Part shown: positions 1-5,943 of the stretch, one piece after another
Position numbering within the stretch: the stretch's first letter is position 1
How the letters are laid out: every line of letters starts with the position of its first letter
Source of the DNA: Fibrobacter sp. UBA1313
GTDB lineage: Bacteria; Fibrobacterota; Fibrobacteria; Fibrobacterales; Fibrobacteraceae
DNA length: 9,570 nucleotides
Assembly (NCBI GenBank): GCA_002307115.1
Contig: DBTP01000144.1
Coordinates: forward strand, 1 to 9,570
Direction of reading: 5' to 3'
Notes under the pieces: generated by a model
Seen by the model: only the letters and a program-made list of their open reading frames with translations
What the model was told of the DNA's origin: nothing
Databases searched by the model: none
Program-made: the position numbers and the translations under genes

Positions 1-77
1 GGGGTTTGAATTTTTTGTTAGTTGGCTCTTTCGGCCTTGCATTGTTTGTTTCTTTTCCGATTTTGTTGGAAAAGGAA

Positions 78-110
78 ATAAAAATATCGGTGTACGAATT
101 GTACACCGAT
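78..110 (-). terminator. Intrinsic terminator of the 298-aa lipoprotein gene
   Basis: A perfect 10-bp inverted repeat, ATCGGTGTAC at 86-95 and GTACACCGAT at 101-110, encloses a 5-nt loop. Read on the minus strand, the hairpin is followed by ATTTTTATTT, a U-rich tract. It begins 27 nt past the stop codon at 138, where a terminator for that gene would be expected. The stem is only half G/C, so termination may be moderate. Confidence 0.75.
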
Positions 111-137
111 GGAGTGTTTGGATCGTTTTTGTCCGCT

Positions 138-1034
138 TTATTTAGCGAATGCTTTATTCGCTTTTTCCTTAAAACTGCTCATGGCTTTGTCGATGGTTTT
201 ATTATAGCCATCGACACTTTTTCCTTTTCCGTCTTTAAGATCCACTTTATTATGATACATCATCGGTACGCTATCATCGGCCTTGAATTCTGCCCATCCG
301 CGATCGGTGCTGAGAATGACTTTTCCTTCGGCATTAACGAGAGCGATATTGACGCCTACCATGGGTTTGGAATAGCCTCTGGCCTCGCTGAAGAAGCCGG
401 TTCCAGAAACTCCTGAGAGCCATGTTCTGTCATAATCTAAATAATATTGAGCGATGGCTACTGCATCTACGTTAAGCGTTTTGCAGAGGCTTGCTAGTTG
501 ACGCAATGTTTCGGCTTCAATCTTTTCGCCATTAACGTAATGGGTGGAGGTAGGAACTACCGTACTATAGGGAACGGGATGCATTCCTGTGGGGACGACC
601 CACACGGCTTTGTCTAAAATTTGTTGAAATCCTTCGAGTTTATTAACCACGGCATTTTCTGATTTGGGTTTGAATAGGTTTTGGTAGTCCTGATTTTCAA
701 TGACAGAATCTAGGGGCATTGCTTTCCACCCATTCAGGGTGTTGAGTGTGTTATTTAGTGCTTTTGCCCCATAAGTGACAATCGCTACTTGTTCTGCGGT
801 GACTTCTGGGACAGCGGAATTGATGAGCGCTTTCCCTACAGCATTTAATAACGGATTTCCTTTGGCTTCTTTTTGTTCTCCCTTTCCATCAATGTCGCCG
901 AATTCAACGTTGGCGGTGACCCCCACTACAGCAATGGTTTTCACTTGATCTACTTGAGGGCGTTCTAGATTGATGCCTGCACAGGAAGATAAAAGGCCTG
1001 CAGCAATAAATCCACAAATTGTTCTTTTCATCAT
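138..1034 (-). CDS. Predicted lipoprotein of unknown function (298 aa)
   Basis: The start at 1034 is chosen because a perfect AGGAGG (1041-1046) lies 6 nt upstream and because it puts a signal peptide at the N-terminus. The open frame continues further upstream, but that part is low-complexity translation of non-coding DNA. Residues 1-18 (Met-Met-Lys-Arg, a hydrophobic stretch, then LSSC) form a lipoprotein signal with the lipidated Cys at 18. Residue +2 is Ala, so outer-membrane sorting is likely if the usual Lol rule applies. Just after the signal, a short beta-strand-like stretch (KTIAVVGVTANVEFG) is followed, near residues 175-200, by LNVDAVAIAQYYLDYD and later VNIALVNAEGKVI. This alternating pattern resembles alpha/beta periplasmic lipoprotein domains of the CsgG / TolB-N kind, but the resemblance is only a guess from pattern. 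The C-terminus is Lys-rich. I do not recognise the family. It has its own terminator and appears monocistronic. Confidence 0.85.
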   Translation of the reverse strand: MMKRTICGFIAAGLLSSCAGINLERPQVDQVKTIAVVGVTANVEFGDIDGKGEQKEAKGNPLLNAVGKALINSAVPEVTAEQVAIVTYGAKALNNTLNTLNGWKAMPLDSVIENQDYQNLFKPKSENAVVNKLEGFQQILDKAVWVVPTGMHPVPYSTVVPTSTHYVNGEKIEAETLRQLASLCKTLNVDAVAIAQYYLDYDRTWLSGVSGTGFFSEARGYSKPMVGVNIALVNAEGKVILSTDRGWAEFKADDSVPMMYHNKVDLKDGKGKSVDGYNKTIDKAMSSFKEKANKAFAK

Positions 1035-1040
1035 ATAAGA

Positions 1041-1046
1041 CCTCCT
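1041..1046 (-). promoter_or_regulatory. Strong Shine-Dalgarno site of the 298-aa lipoprotein
   Basis: On the minus strand AGGAGG lies 6 nt before the tandem ATG ATG at 1034-1029. It fixes the start at 1034, far inside a longer open frame that reaches 1250. It also shows that this organism uses classical Shine-Dalgarno initiation for at least some genes. Confidence 0.85.
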
Positions 1047-1167
1047 GGTAATAAAAAAGAATGGCACAATAATAAAAAAATAATGAAAAAATGTGTGTAA
1101 ACGAAAAAAAATAATGTTGTTGTGGCGGCCTTTTTTCCTTGAATGATCTGAGGCTTTTGGCGGAGCG

Positions 1168-1259
1168 TTACAGCCTGGGATGACGGGGGGTAGCGGAAAA
1201 CCGGCGGGAGCCGGGTTGGAGCGAGGGGGGCGTCCCCCCCCCATTCCCATTCGCTGTAA
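1168..1259 (+). other. Nested inverted-repeat element, candidate structured RNA
   Basis: The outer arms TTACAGC (1168-1174) and GCTGTAA (1253-1259) are perfectly complementary over 7 bp. Inside them TGGGA (1176-1180) can pair with TCCCA (1245-1249), and a G6 run (1185-1190) can pair with a C9 run (1234-1242). The middle holds a perfect hairpin CCGGC (1201-1205) / GCCGG (1210-1214) with loop GGGA, which fits the GNRA tetraloop pattern on the plus strand. A second G6 run (1225-1230) competes for the same C9 across a CGT loop, so two alternative folds are possible. A T9 tract follows 40 nt downstream on the plus strand. It could be a small RNA, a leader structure, or a dispersed palindromic (REP-like) repeat. 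The strand is inferred only from the tetraloop and the T tract. Confidence 0.4.
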
Positions 1260-1330
1260 TATTTGTAAAACTCCAAGGGCTGTGGCCTTGCGCTGCTGGT
1301 TTTTTTTTCGATTTTATGATAAACTCAAAT

Positions 1331-1360
1331 GAAGAAATCATCTTGTACGTTCATTTCTTT
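1331..1360. repeat. Imperfect 30-bp direct repeat, copy 1
   Basis: By hand alignment this segment matches 1471-1500 at 24 of 30 positions, with an exact core TCATCTTGTA at 1338-1347 here and 1478-1487 there. The two copies are exactly 140 bp apart. Copy 1 also lies in a small inverted repeat, AAATGAA (1327-1333) / TTCATTT (1350-1356). Its position upstream of the transporter operon would suit an operator or a duplicated promoter segment. No function is shown. Confidence 0.45.
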
Positions 1361-1470
1361 GCGGCTCGGCGGTGCTTAACGCACAGCACTTGCGCGGGGA
1401 GAGGTGGAGACTGAGTTTTTTTGGTTGGGCTTGGGTCCTTGTTTCGTTTGGTTGATTTGAGCGGGGGAAA

Positions 1471-1500
1471 AAAGAAGTCATCTTGTATTTTCCTATCTTT
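1471..1500. repeat. Imperfect 30-bp direct repeat, copy 2
   Basis: This second copy of the repeat at 1331-1360 ends 11 nt before the yejB-like start codon. It therefore lies in the 5' leader or the promoter of the transporter operon. It carries the same TCATCTTGTA core but lacks the flanking inverted repeat seen at copy 1. No clear -35/-10 pair could be placed around it. Confidence 0.45.
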
Positions 1501-1511
1501 ATTAAACTTTT

Positions 1512-2528
1512 ATGAGATCTTATATTATCCGCCGCTTGCTGTTGATGATCCCGACGCTTCTCGGGATTACGGTGGTGTGTTTTGTTTTGATTCAGTTGAT
1601 TCCGGGCGGCCCTGTGGAAGAAATGATTTCTAGGGCACAGTCGGCGGCGGCGATGAAGGGCGGGATGAATGCTTCGAATGCATTATCTCCAGAACAGATT
1701 GCTCAGATTCAGGCATACTTTGGTTTTGATAAGCCCGCATGGCAACGTTATTTTATTTGGCTTTCAAACGTGTGCCACTTGGATTTTGGAAATTCATATA
1801 CCTATGGTACGCCCGTCTGGGATGTGATTGTGAGCCGCTTTCCGATTTCGCTTTTCTTTGGACTTACGTCTTTTTTCTTTTCTTACTTGATTTGTATTCC
1901 TCTTGGTTTGTTGAAGGCCGTGCGCCATGGTTCTTTTTTCGATAAAATTTCGTCGGGGATTATTTTCTCTGGGTATGTGATGCCTGGCTACGCTCTGGGT
2001 ATTCTGTTGATTATTTTCCTTGCGGGTGGTTCTTTCTTGGATATTTTTCCTTTGGGAGGTATCATGTCGGAAAATTTTGAAGAACTTTCTTTTGTGGATA
2101 AAGGCTTTGATTTGTTGCTCCATTGGACGCTTCCGATGTTGTGTTACATGATTGGTGAGTTTGCTTTTTTGACTTTGTTGATGAAAAATAGTGCTTTGGA
2201 AGAGTTGGGGCGCGATTATATGCGGACGGCCCTTTCGAAGGGGCTTTCTTTTCGCGAGGCAGTGATGAAACACGCGCTTCGTAATGCGCTGATTCCTGTG
2301 GTGACGCGGCTTTCCGAGATTTTTACGTTGATGTTTGCGGGGGCTCTTTTGATTGAAAAAGTTTTTGATATTGATGGAATGGGCCTTTTGTATTACAATT
2401 CCATGGTGAATAGGGATTACAATGTGGTGCTTGGCATTATTTTTCTTTCGAGTTTGATGGCAATGCTGGGGCGTTTGTTTAGCGATATTTTGTATACAAT
2501 CGTCGATCCGAGAATCAAGTTTAATTGA
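1512..2528 (+). CDS. yejB: YejB-like ABC transporter permease (oligopeptide / microcin C type)
   Basis: This is an inner-membrane permease of the oligopeptide/dipeptide importer class (OppB/DppB type), closest in look to YejB of the YejABEF importer, which takes up peptides and microcin C in enterobacteria. The N-terminus (MRSYIIRRLLLMIPTLLGI, ending in LIPGGPVEEMI at 28-38) is the standard opening of this family and supports the ATG at 1512. Predicted membrane helices lie near residues 9-29, 112-134, 146-170, 204-224, 262-284 and 303-327. The cytoplasmic EAA loop that docks on the ATPase is at 236-263 (YMRTALSKGLSFREA then LRNALIPV). The C-terminus DPRIKF is also typical. At 338 aa it is slightly shorter than E. 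coli YejB (about 364). No Shine-Dalgarno sequence precedes the start; the leader reads ATTAAACTTTT. It is the first gene of a three-gene operon, with the next start 6 nt after its stop. Confidence 0.9.
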   Translation: MRSYIIRRLLLMIPTLLGITVVCFVLIQLIPGGPVEEMISRAQSAAAMKGGMNASNALSPEQIAQIQAYFGFDKPAWQRYFIWLSNVCHLDFGNSYTYGTPVWDVIVSRFPISLFFGLTSFFFSYLICIPLGLLKAVRHGSFFDKISSGIIFSGYVMPGYALGILLIIFLAGGSFLDIFPLGGIMSENFEELSFVDKGFDLLLHWTLPMLCYMIGEFAFLTLLMKNSALEELGRDYMRTALSKGLSFREAVMKHALRNALIPVVTRLSEIFTLMFAGALLIEKVFDIDGMGLLYYNSMVNRDYNVVLGIIFLSSLMAMLGRLFSDILYTIVDPRIKFN

Positions 2529-2534
2529 GGCACA

Positions 2535-3569
2535 ATGGCTCTGAGTCAAGAAACTAAAAATCGCTTTAAGCGATTCCAAAAAACAAAGTGGGCGTGGTAT
2601 TCGTTGATCGCGCTGGTCCTTTGTTATGGGGCTTCTTTGACGAGCCCCTGGCTTGTGAACGATGAACCTTTGATTTTGAAGTGGGAGGGCTCTTACTATT
2701 TTCCGGCTTTTGCGCATTATTCGGAAAAGGATTTTGGTGGTACTTATCAGACAGAACCTGATTATCCGAAGTTGATCGAAGACGCTAGAATAGAGGGATT
2801 GAACGTATGGGCCTTGATGCCTCCGATTCCGCACGATCCTTTGAAAGCGGATCTTTCGCTGGAAGGGGCTCCACCGTTTCCTCCGTCTGGGGATCACTGG
2901 CTGGGGACGGATGCGAATGGTCGCGATATTCTTTCTCGCCTTATTCACGGGTTTCGTATCTGCATGTCCTTTAGTTTGTTGCTGACGTTGCTGGGGACGT
3001 TCTTAGGAATTGTCATTGGGGGCATTCAGGGTTATCTTGGCGGTTGGTGGGATACGGCGTTTCAGCGCGGTATTGAAATCTGGTCTTCGTTGCCGTTTCT
3101 TTATGTGGTGATTCTCATTGGGAGTATTTATGGGCGCAGTTTTGTGCTTTTGATGGCGATCATGGCGGTCTTTAATTGGATTTCACTGAGCTATTATATG
3201 CGCGGTGAATTTTTGAAATTACGTTCGGTTCCTTATGTGCGTGCGGCAAAGATGCTAGGCATGTCTCACCGTCATTTATTTTTTCGTGAAATGCTTCCGA
3301 ATGCGATGACGCCTGTGGTGACGCTTTTTCCCTTTACGCTTATTGGCGGCATTGGAAGTCTTACGTCTCTTGACTTCTTGGGCTTTGGTTTGCAACCTCC
3401 CACACCGAGTTGGGGGGAATTGATGGCGCAGGGGTTGAATAATTTGTATGCGCCTTGGATTTCGGTAAGTACCGTTTTTGCTTTGTTTGTGACGCTATTA
3501 TTAGCAACGTTTGTGGGCGAGGGAGTTCGGGATGCTATGGACCCTAAATCGGGAGATCGCTATGAGTAA
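2535..3569 (+). CDS. yejE: YejE-like ABC transporter permease (oligopeptide / microcin C type)
   Basis: This is the second inner-membrane permease of the importer, OppC/DppC class, and pairs with the YejB-like protein to form the channel. Its 344 aa match the usual YejE length (about 341). After a cytoplasmic basic N-terminus and one helix (about 21-39) comes a long periplasmic segment (about 40-120, rich in Pro and aromatics), a YejE hallmark that is much shorter in OppC. The motif HWLGTDANGRDILSRLIHG (121-139) is diagnostic of the family. Further helices lie near 145-165, 185-220, 262-282 and 310-330. The EAA loop is at 234-257 (YVRAAKMLGMSHRHLFF then LPNA). A GAGG that overlaps the yejB stop codon, 4 nt before the ATG, can serve as ribosome-binding site. 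The stop overlaps the next gene by 8 nt, so translation of the two is probably coupled. Confidence 0.92.
   Translation: MALSQETKNRFKRFQKTKWAWYSLIALVLCYGASLTSPWLVNDEPLILKWEGSYYFPAFAHYSEKDFGGTYQTEPDYPKLIEDARIEGLNVWALMPPIPHDPLKADLSLEGAPPFPPSGDHWLGTDANGRDILSRLIHGFRICMSFSLLLTLLGTFLGIVIGGIQGYLGGWWDTAFQRGIEIWSSLPFLYVVILIGSIYGRSFVLLMAIMAVFNWISLSYYMRGEFLKLRSVPYVRAAKMLGMSHRHLFFREMLPNAMTPVVTLFPFTLIGGIGSLTSLDFLGFGLQPPTPSWGELMAQGLNNLYAPWISVSTVFALFVTLLLATFVGEGVRDAMDPKSGDRYE
3551..3555 (+). promoter_or_regulatory. Shine-Dalgarno site of the ABC ATPase gene
   Basis: GGGAG lies 6 nt before the ATG at 3562, inside the end of the yejE-like gene. It supports 3562 over the in-frame ATG at 3511, which would add 17 residues of out-of-frame yejE sequence before the natural ABC domain start. 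Confidence 0.8.
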
Positions 3570-4521
3570 TGTCTCCGATTGCGTTCTTTCCGTGCGAGAT
3601 CTTTCCGTTGCTTTTGGGGGGCGTAACGCAGCACAAGTCACCGATCGTGTTTCTTTTGATGTTGATGCGGGTGAGTTCTTTGCTTTAGTCGGAGAATCCG
3701 GTTGTGGTAAGAGTGTTACGGCGATGAGTATTTTGCGTTTACTGCCAGTACCCGGGGCGAAAATCGTGTCGGGGTCTGTTCTTTTTGAGGGTGTAGATTT
3801 GCTGAAACTCCCCTTGGAAACCCTTCGGACATACCGGGGTTCTGCGATCTCTTGTATTTTTCAAGAGCCGATGCAGGCGCTAAATCCTGTGCTCCCTGTA
3901 GGGAAACAGCTTTTAGAAGTGTTGCGTCATGAATCCAAAAATATCGCACTTGAAAAAACAGTCCATTTTTTGAAACTCGCAGGTTTTGCAGATGTGGATC
4001 GCGTGATGCGTGCGTACCCCCATGAACTTTCTGGGGGAATGCTACAGCGGGCTTGTATTGTGATGGCGCTTTTACCCATGCCGCGGCTTTTGATTGCAGA
4101 TGAACCGACGACTGCTTTGGATGTGACTGTGCAGGCGCAGGTGCTTTCGGTATTGAAAGATCTTGCGCGTGATGCGCATACCTCTGTGCTGTTGATTACT
4201 CACAATATGGGTTTGGTCGCGCAATATGCGAAACGCGTTGCTGTGATGTATGCTGGTCGCATTGTGGAAATGGGGGAAACGAGTGCGGTGATCGATTCGC
4301 CCTTGCATCCTTATACTCGCGGGCTTTTGGCGGCTATTCCTGAACGTCACTTGAATATGAGTTCGCTTCAATTTATTCCAGGCAATGTCCCCAATCCCAA
4401 GGACTTTGTGCCCGGGTGCCGATTTGCTTCTCGTTGCTCTAAAGTGAAACCCGAGTGTATCGGTTTCCCGCCTAAGCAAGGCGATGATTTGCATTGGGCC
4501 ATGTGTTTCGTTAAGGATTAA
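3562..4521 (+). CDS. OppD/DppD-type ABC transporter ATPase (single-domain YejF half)
   Basis: This is the cytoplasmic ATPase that powers the importer. All catalytic motifs are present in the 319-aa product: Walker A GESGCGKS (44-51), Q-loop Gln101 in FQEPMQALNP, signature LSGGM (156-160), Walker B LLIADE (176-181) and switch His214 in LLITHN. The C-terminal oligopeptide-transporter extension follows: HPYTRGLLAAIP (249-260), then a CRFASRC segment with cysteines at 286, 292, 299 and 315. In OppD/DppD-like proteins this four-Cys set is associated with an iron-sulfur cluster. Enterobacterial YejF is one chain with two ATPase domains (about 529 aa), whereas this gene encodes only the first half. 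No second ATPase follows, so the partner must be encoded elsewhere or the protein works as a homodimer. The start overlaps yejE by 8 nt (ATGAGTAA). The stop overlaps the stop of the convergent downstream gene by 4 nt. Confidence 0.93.
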   Translation: MSNVSDCVLSVRDLSVAFGGRNAAQVTDRVSFDVDAGEFFALVGESGCGKSVTAMSILRLLPVPGAKIVSGSVLFEGVDLLKLPLETLRTYRGSAISCIFQEPMQALNPVLPVGKQLLEVLRHESKNIALEKTVHFLKLAGFADVDRVMRAYPHELSGGMLQRACIVMALLPMPRLLIADEPTTALDVTVQAQVLSVLKDLARDAHTSVLLITHNMGLVAQYAKRVAVMYAGRIVEMGETSAVIDSPLHPYTRGLLAAIPERHLNMSSLQFIPGNVPNPKDFVPGCRFASRCSKVKPECIGFPPKQGDDLHWAMCFVKD

Positions 4522-5912
4522 AAATGGATTCCAAGCTGGAGGCCTGCGCTGAACCCATCGCGAAAAGGCGTATAATTTGTATTTGAAGAAGCTTCGGAGT
4601 CGTCATTTCCCGTAGATGCTTCTGCATCGATTTCTTCAAATACCGAATGGAAATAGAAGGGGATAATCTGCCCGAGGGAAACATCCACAAAAAATTGGCG
4701 ATGAGGGCTTTCAAAACGAGATGCCATTTTTGCATTGGCCCCCACGAACGTCAAACGGCCTTCATAATATTCTTTGTAGGAGGATCCGCCGAAAAGATTT
4801 GTGGATTCATTCGTTTTGGTGATATCCATAGTTCCTTGCACACGGAAAAAATCGCTACTGAGGGCGGGTTTCCAATGCCAACGGTGGATTTCTTTTTCCC
4901 AAGAATAACCAAGACTGGTAGCTAGCCAATAACCATCAATGTCTCCCGCGATTCGATAGTTTCTTTGATAAAAACTGAACGAGAGAACCTGTGTCATAGA
5001 ATAGTCGAGGACGCGATTTGGCGAAAAGGTTTCGTAAAAACGTCTTGTTTCCTGGGGAATTTTTATCGCGGCTTTCCCATAACCGATACGGAGTTCCCAA
5101 TGGGTATAAACTAAGGTTCCCCAAATTTCATTGTATTCCAAATCCAAGGGAAGGAAAAAAAAACGTTTGGTATTACCGTCTTCATTACGGAGACCAAAAA
5201 TGTGGGATTCCAAATCCAGATGTCGCATTTGTAGCGAAGCAAATCCAGTATTGAAATGATAATCATATTTTAGTCCCATCCCGTAAAGTAACGAGGAATC
5301 TCGTATACTGTAATGAGTGGAGCCCAGGGGCGCTCTGTGCGTTTTTAGAGTACTGAAATTTGCTTGTAATTGGTGGCGATGAAATACCATACCAAGGGAA
5401 AAAGTTTTTTTGATCGCTTCTGTTTCCCAATCTCCAGAAATGGTATCTATGAGTCCCGATGCATTCGCTGGATTCCATGTAATGGTGAATAAGTTGAGTG
5501 TGCCCTTACCCATCGAGGCGTTGGCATAAAAAATAGAATCAGGGAGCTTTAATGTGGACGTGGCGGAAATCCATTCTCCAGAAGTCCCTTTTGAAAAATC
5601 TGCCGCTAACGATAAAAATTTCCAATCACCGCGGAGGCCGGCGTTTCCAGAATGATCCTTTTGTGTTCCTTCCAAAAGCCATCCGTCTTGTTTCCAAGTC
5701 GCGTCCCATTGGGTGTAACCGTAGGCGCCCCAAAATTGCAGATTGTGATGGGTGACTGAATCTGAAACGGCGCAATGTGTGGCAGAGAACGTTTGGTTCG
5801 TTTGATCTAACAAAAAGAGCCCGCTGCAGTCGGCGAGCCCTTGGTCACTCCATGCAACTGCCATGCCCGAAAGCATAGCGATGGCATAAAAGAGGCGTTG
5901 AATACGAATCAC
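4518..5912 (-). CDS. Predicted outer-membrane beta-barrel protein (464 aa), family not recognised
   Basis: The start is a GTG at 5912. An in-frame TAA two codons upstream (5918-5916) rules out any longer form, and a weak GAG ribosome site sits 6 nt before it. Residues 1-20 make a signal peptide (Arg3, Arg6, hydrophobic core, AVA before the likely cut after 20). The mature protein alternates polar and aromatic/aliphatic residues in many short strands (for example LQFWGAYGYTQWDATW, LGMVFHRHQLQANF, IWGTLVYTHWELRIGYG) and ends in GLQLGIHF. The final Phe is the usual outer-membrane barrel assembly signal. Only two cysteines are seen (29 and 47), both near the mature N-terminus, and they could form a disulfide. 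A long acidic Ser/Asn-rich loop precedes the last strand and would face outward. It is the second gene after the 601-aa lipoprotein (31-nt gap), so the two are probably co-transcribed and may act together. Substrate and function are unknown. Confidence 0.85.
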   Translation of the reverse strand: MIRIQRLFYAIAMLSGMAVAWSDQGLADCSGLFLLDQTNQTFSATHCAVSDSVTHHNLQFWGAYGYTQWDATWKQDGWLLEGTQKDHSGNAGLRGDWKFLSLAADFSKGTSGEWISATSTLKLPDSIFYANASMGKGTLNLFTITWNPANASGLIDTISGDWETEAIKKTFSLGMVFHRHQLQANFSTLKTHRAPLGSTHYSIRDSSLLYGMGLKYDYHFNTGFASLQMRHLDLESHIFGLRNEDGNTKRFFFLPLDLEYNEIWGTLVYTHWELRIGYGKAAIKIPQETRRFYETFSPNRVLDYSMTQVLSFSFYQRNYRIAGDIDGYWLATSLGYSWEKEIHRWHWKPALSSDFFRVQGTMDITKTNESTNLFGGSSYKEYYEGRLTFVGANAKMASRFESPHRQFFVDVSLGQIIPFYFHSVFEEIDAEASTGNDDSEASSNTNYTPFRDGFSAGLQLGIHF

Positions 5913-5943
5913 AAATTACTCGAATCTCTGTTTACAGGGATTT

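Larger units (their letters stand above)
1035..1511. other. Gene-free region between divergent lipoprotein and transporter genes
   Basis: This 477-nt stretch lies between two divergently transcribed genes and must hold both promoters. No convincing protein gene is seen. The part next to the lipoprotein (1047-1120) is A-rich on the plus strand. It has a possible minus-strand -35 (TTTACA, complement of 1096-1101), but no good -10 at the right distance. The middle (1168-1259) is GC-rich and full of inverted repeats, listed separately. A run of nine T at 1300-1308 follows a weak 5-bp hairpin (CAAGG 1274-1278 / CCTTG 1286-1290). The right part contains a 30-bp imperfect direct repeat, also listed separately. 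No tRNA-like fold was found. Confidence 0.6.

Noticed and set aside
6..416. Plus-strand open frame of 136 aa at the left edge
   Set aside because: It runs antisense through the lipoprotein terminator and coding region, has no ribosome site, and shows no recognisable domain.
1031..1276. Open frames on the minus strand extending the lipoprotein to 1250, or a separate 81-aa frame up to 1276
   Set aside because: They translate the G/C-run inverted-repeat region into low-complexity Pro/Gly/Phe sequence, and the AGGAGG at 1041-1046 clearly sets the start at 1034.
1274..1308. Plus-strand terminator formed by CAAGG/CCTTG and the T9 run
   Set aside because: The stem is only 5 bp and 9 nt of unpaired sequence separates it from the T run, so it is not a convincing intrinsic terminator. 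It is kept only as context for the inverted-repeat element.
1794..2948. Long minus-strand open frame (384 aa) across both permease genes
   Set aside because: It is rich in Arg, His, Gln and Lys with no family features, and lies wholly over two clear permease genes with conserved motifs. It is an antisense shadow.
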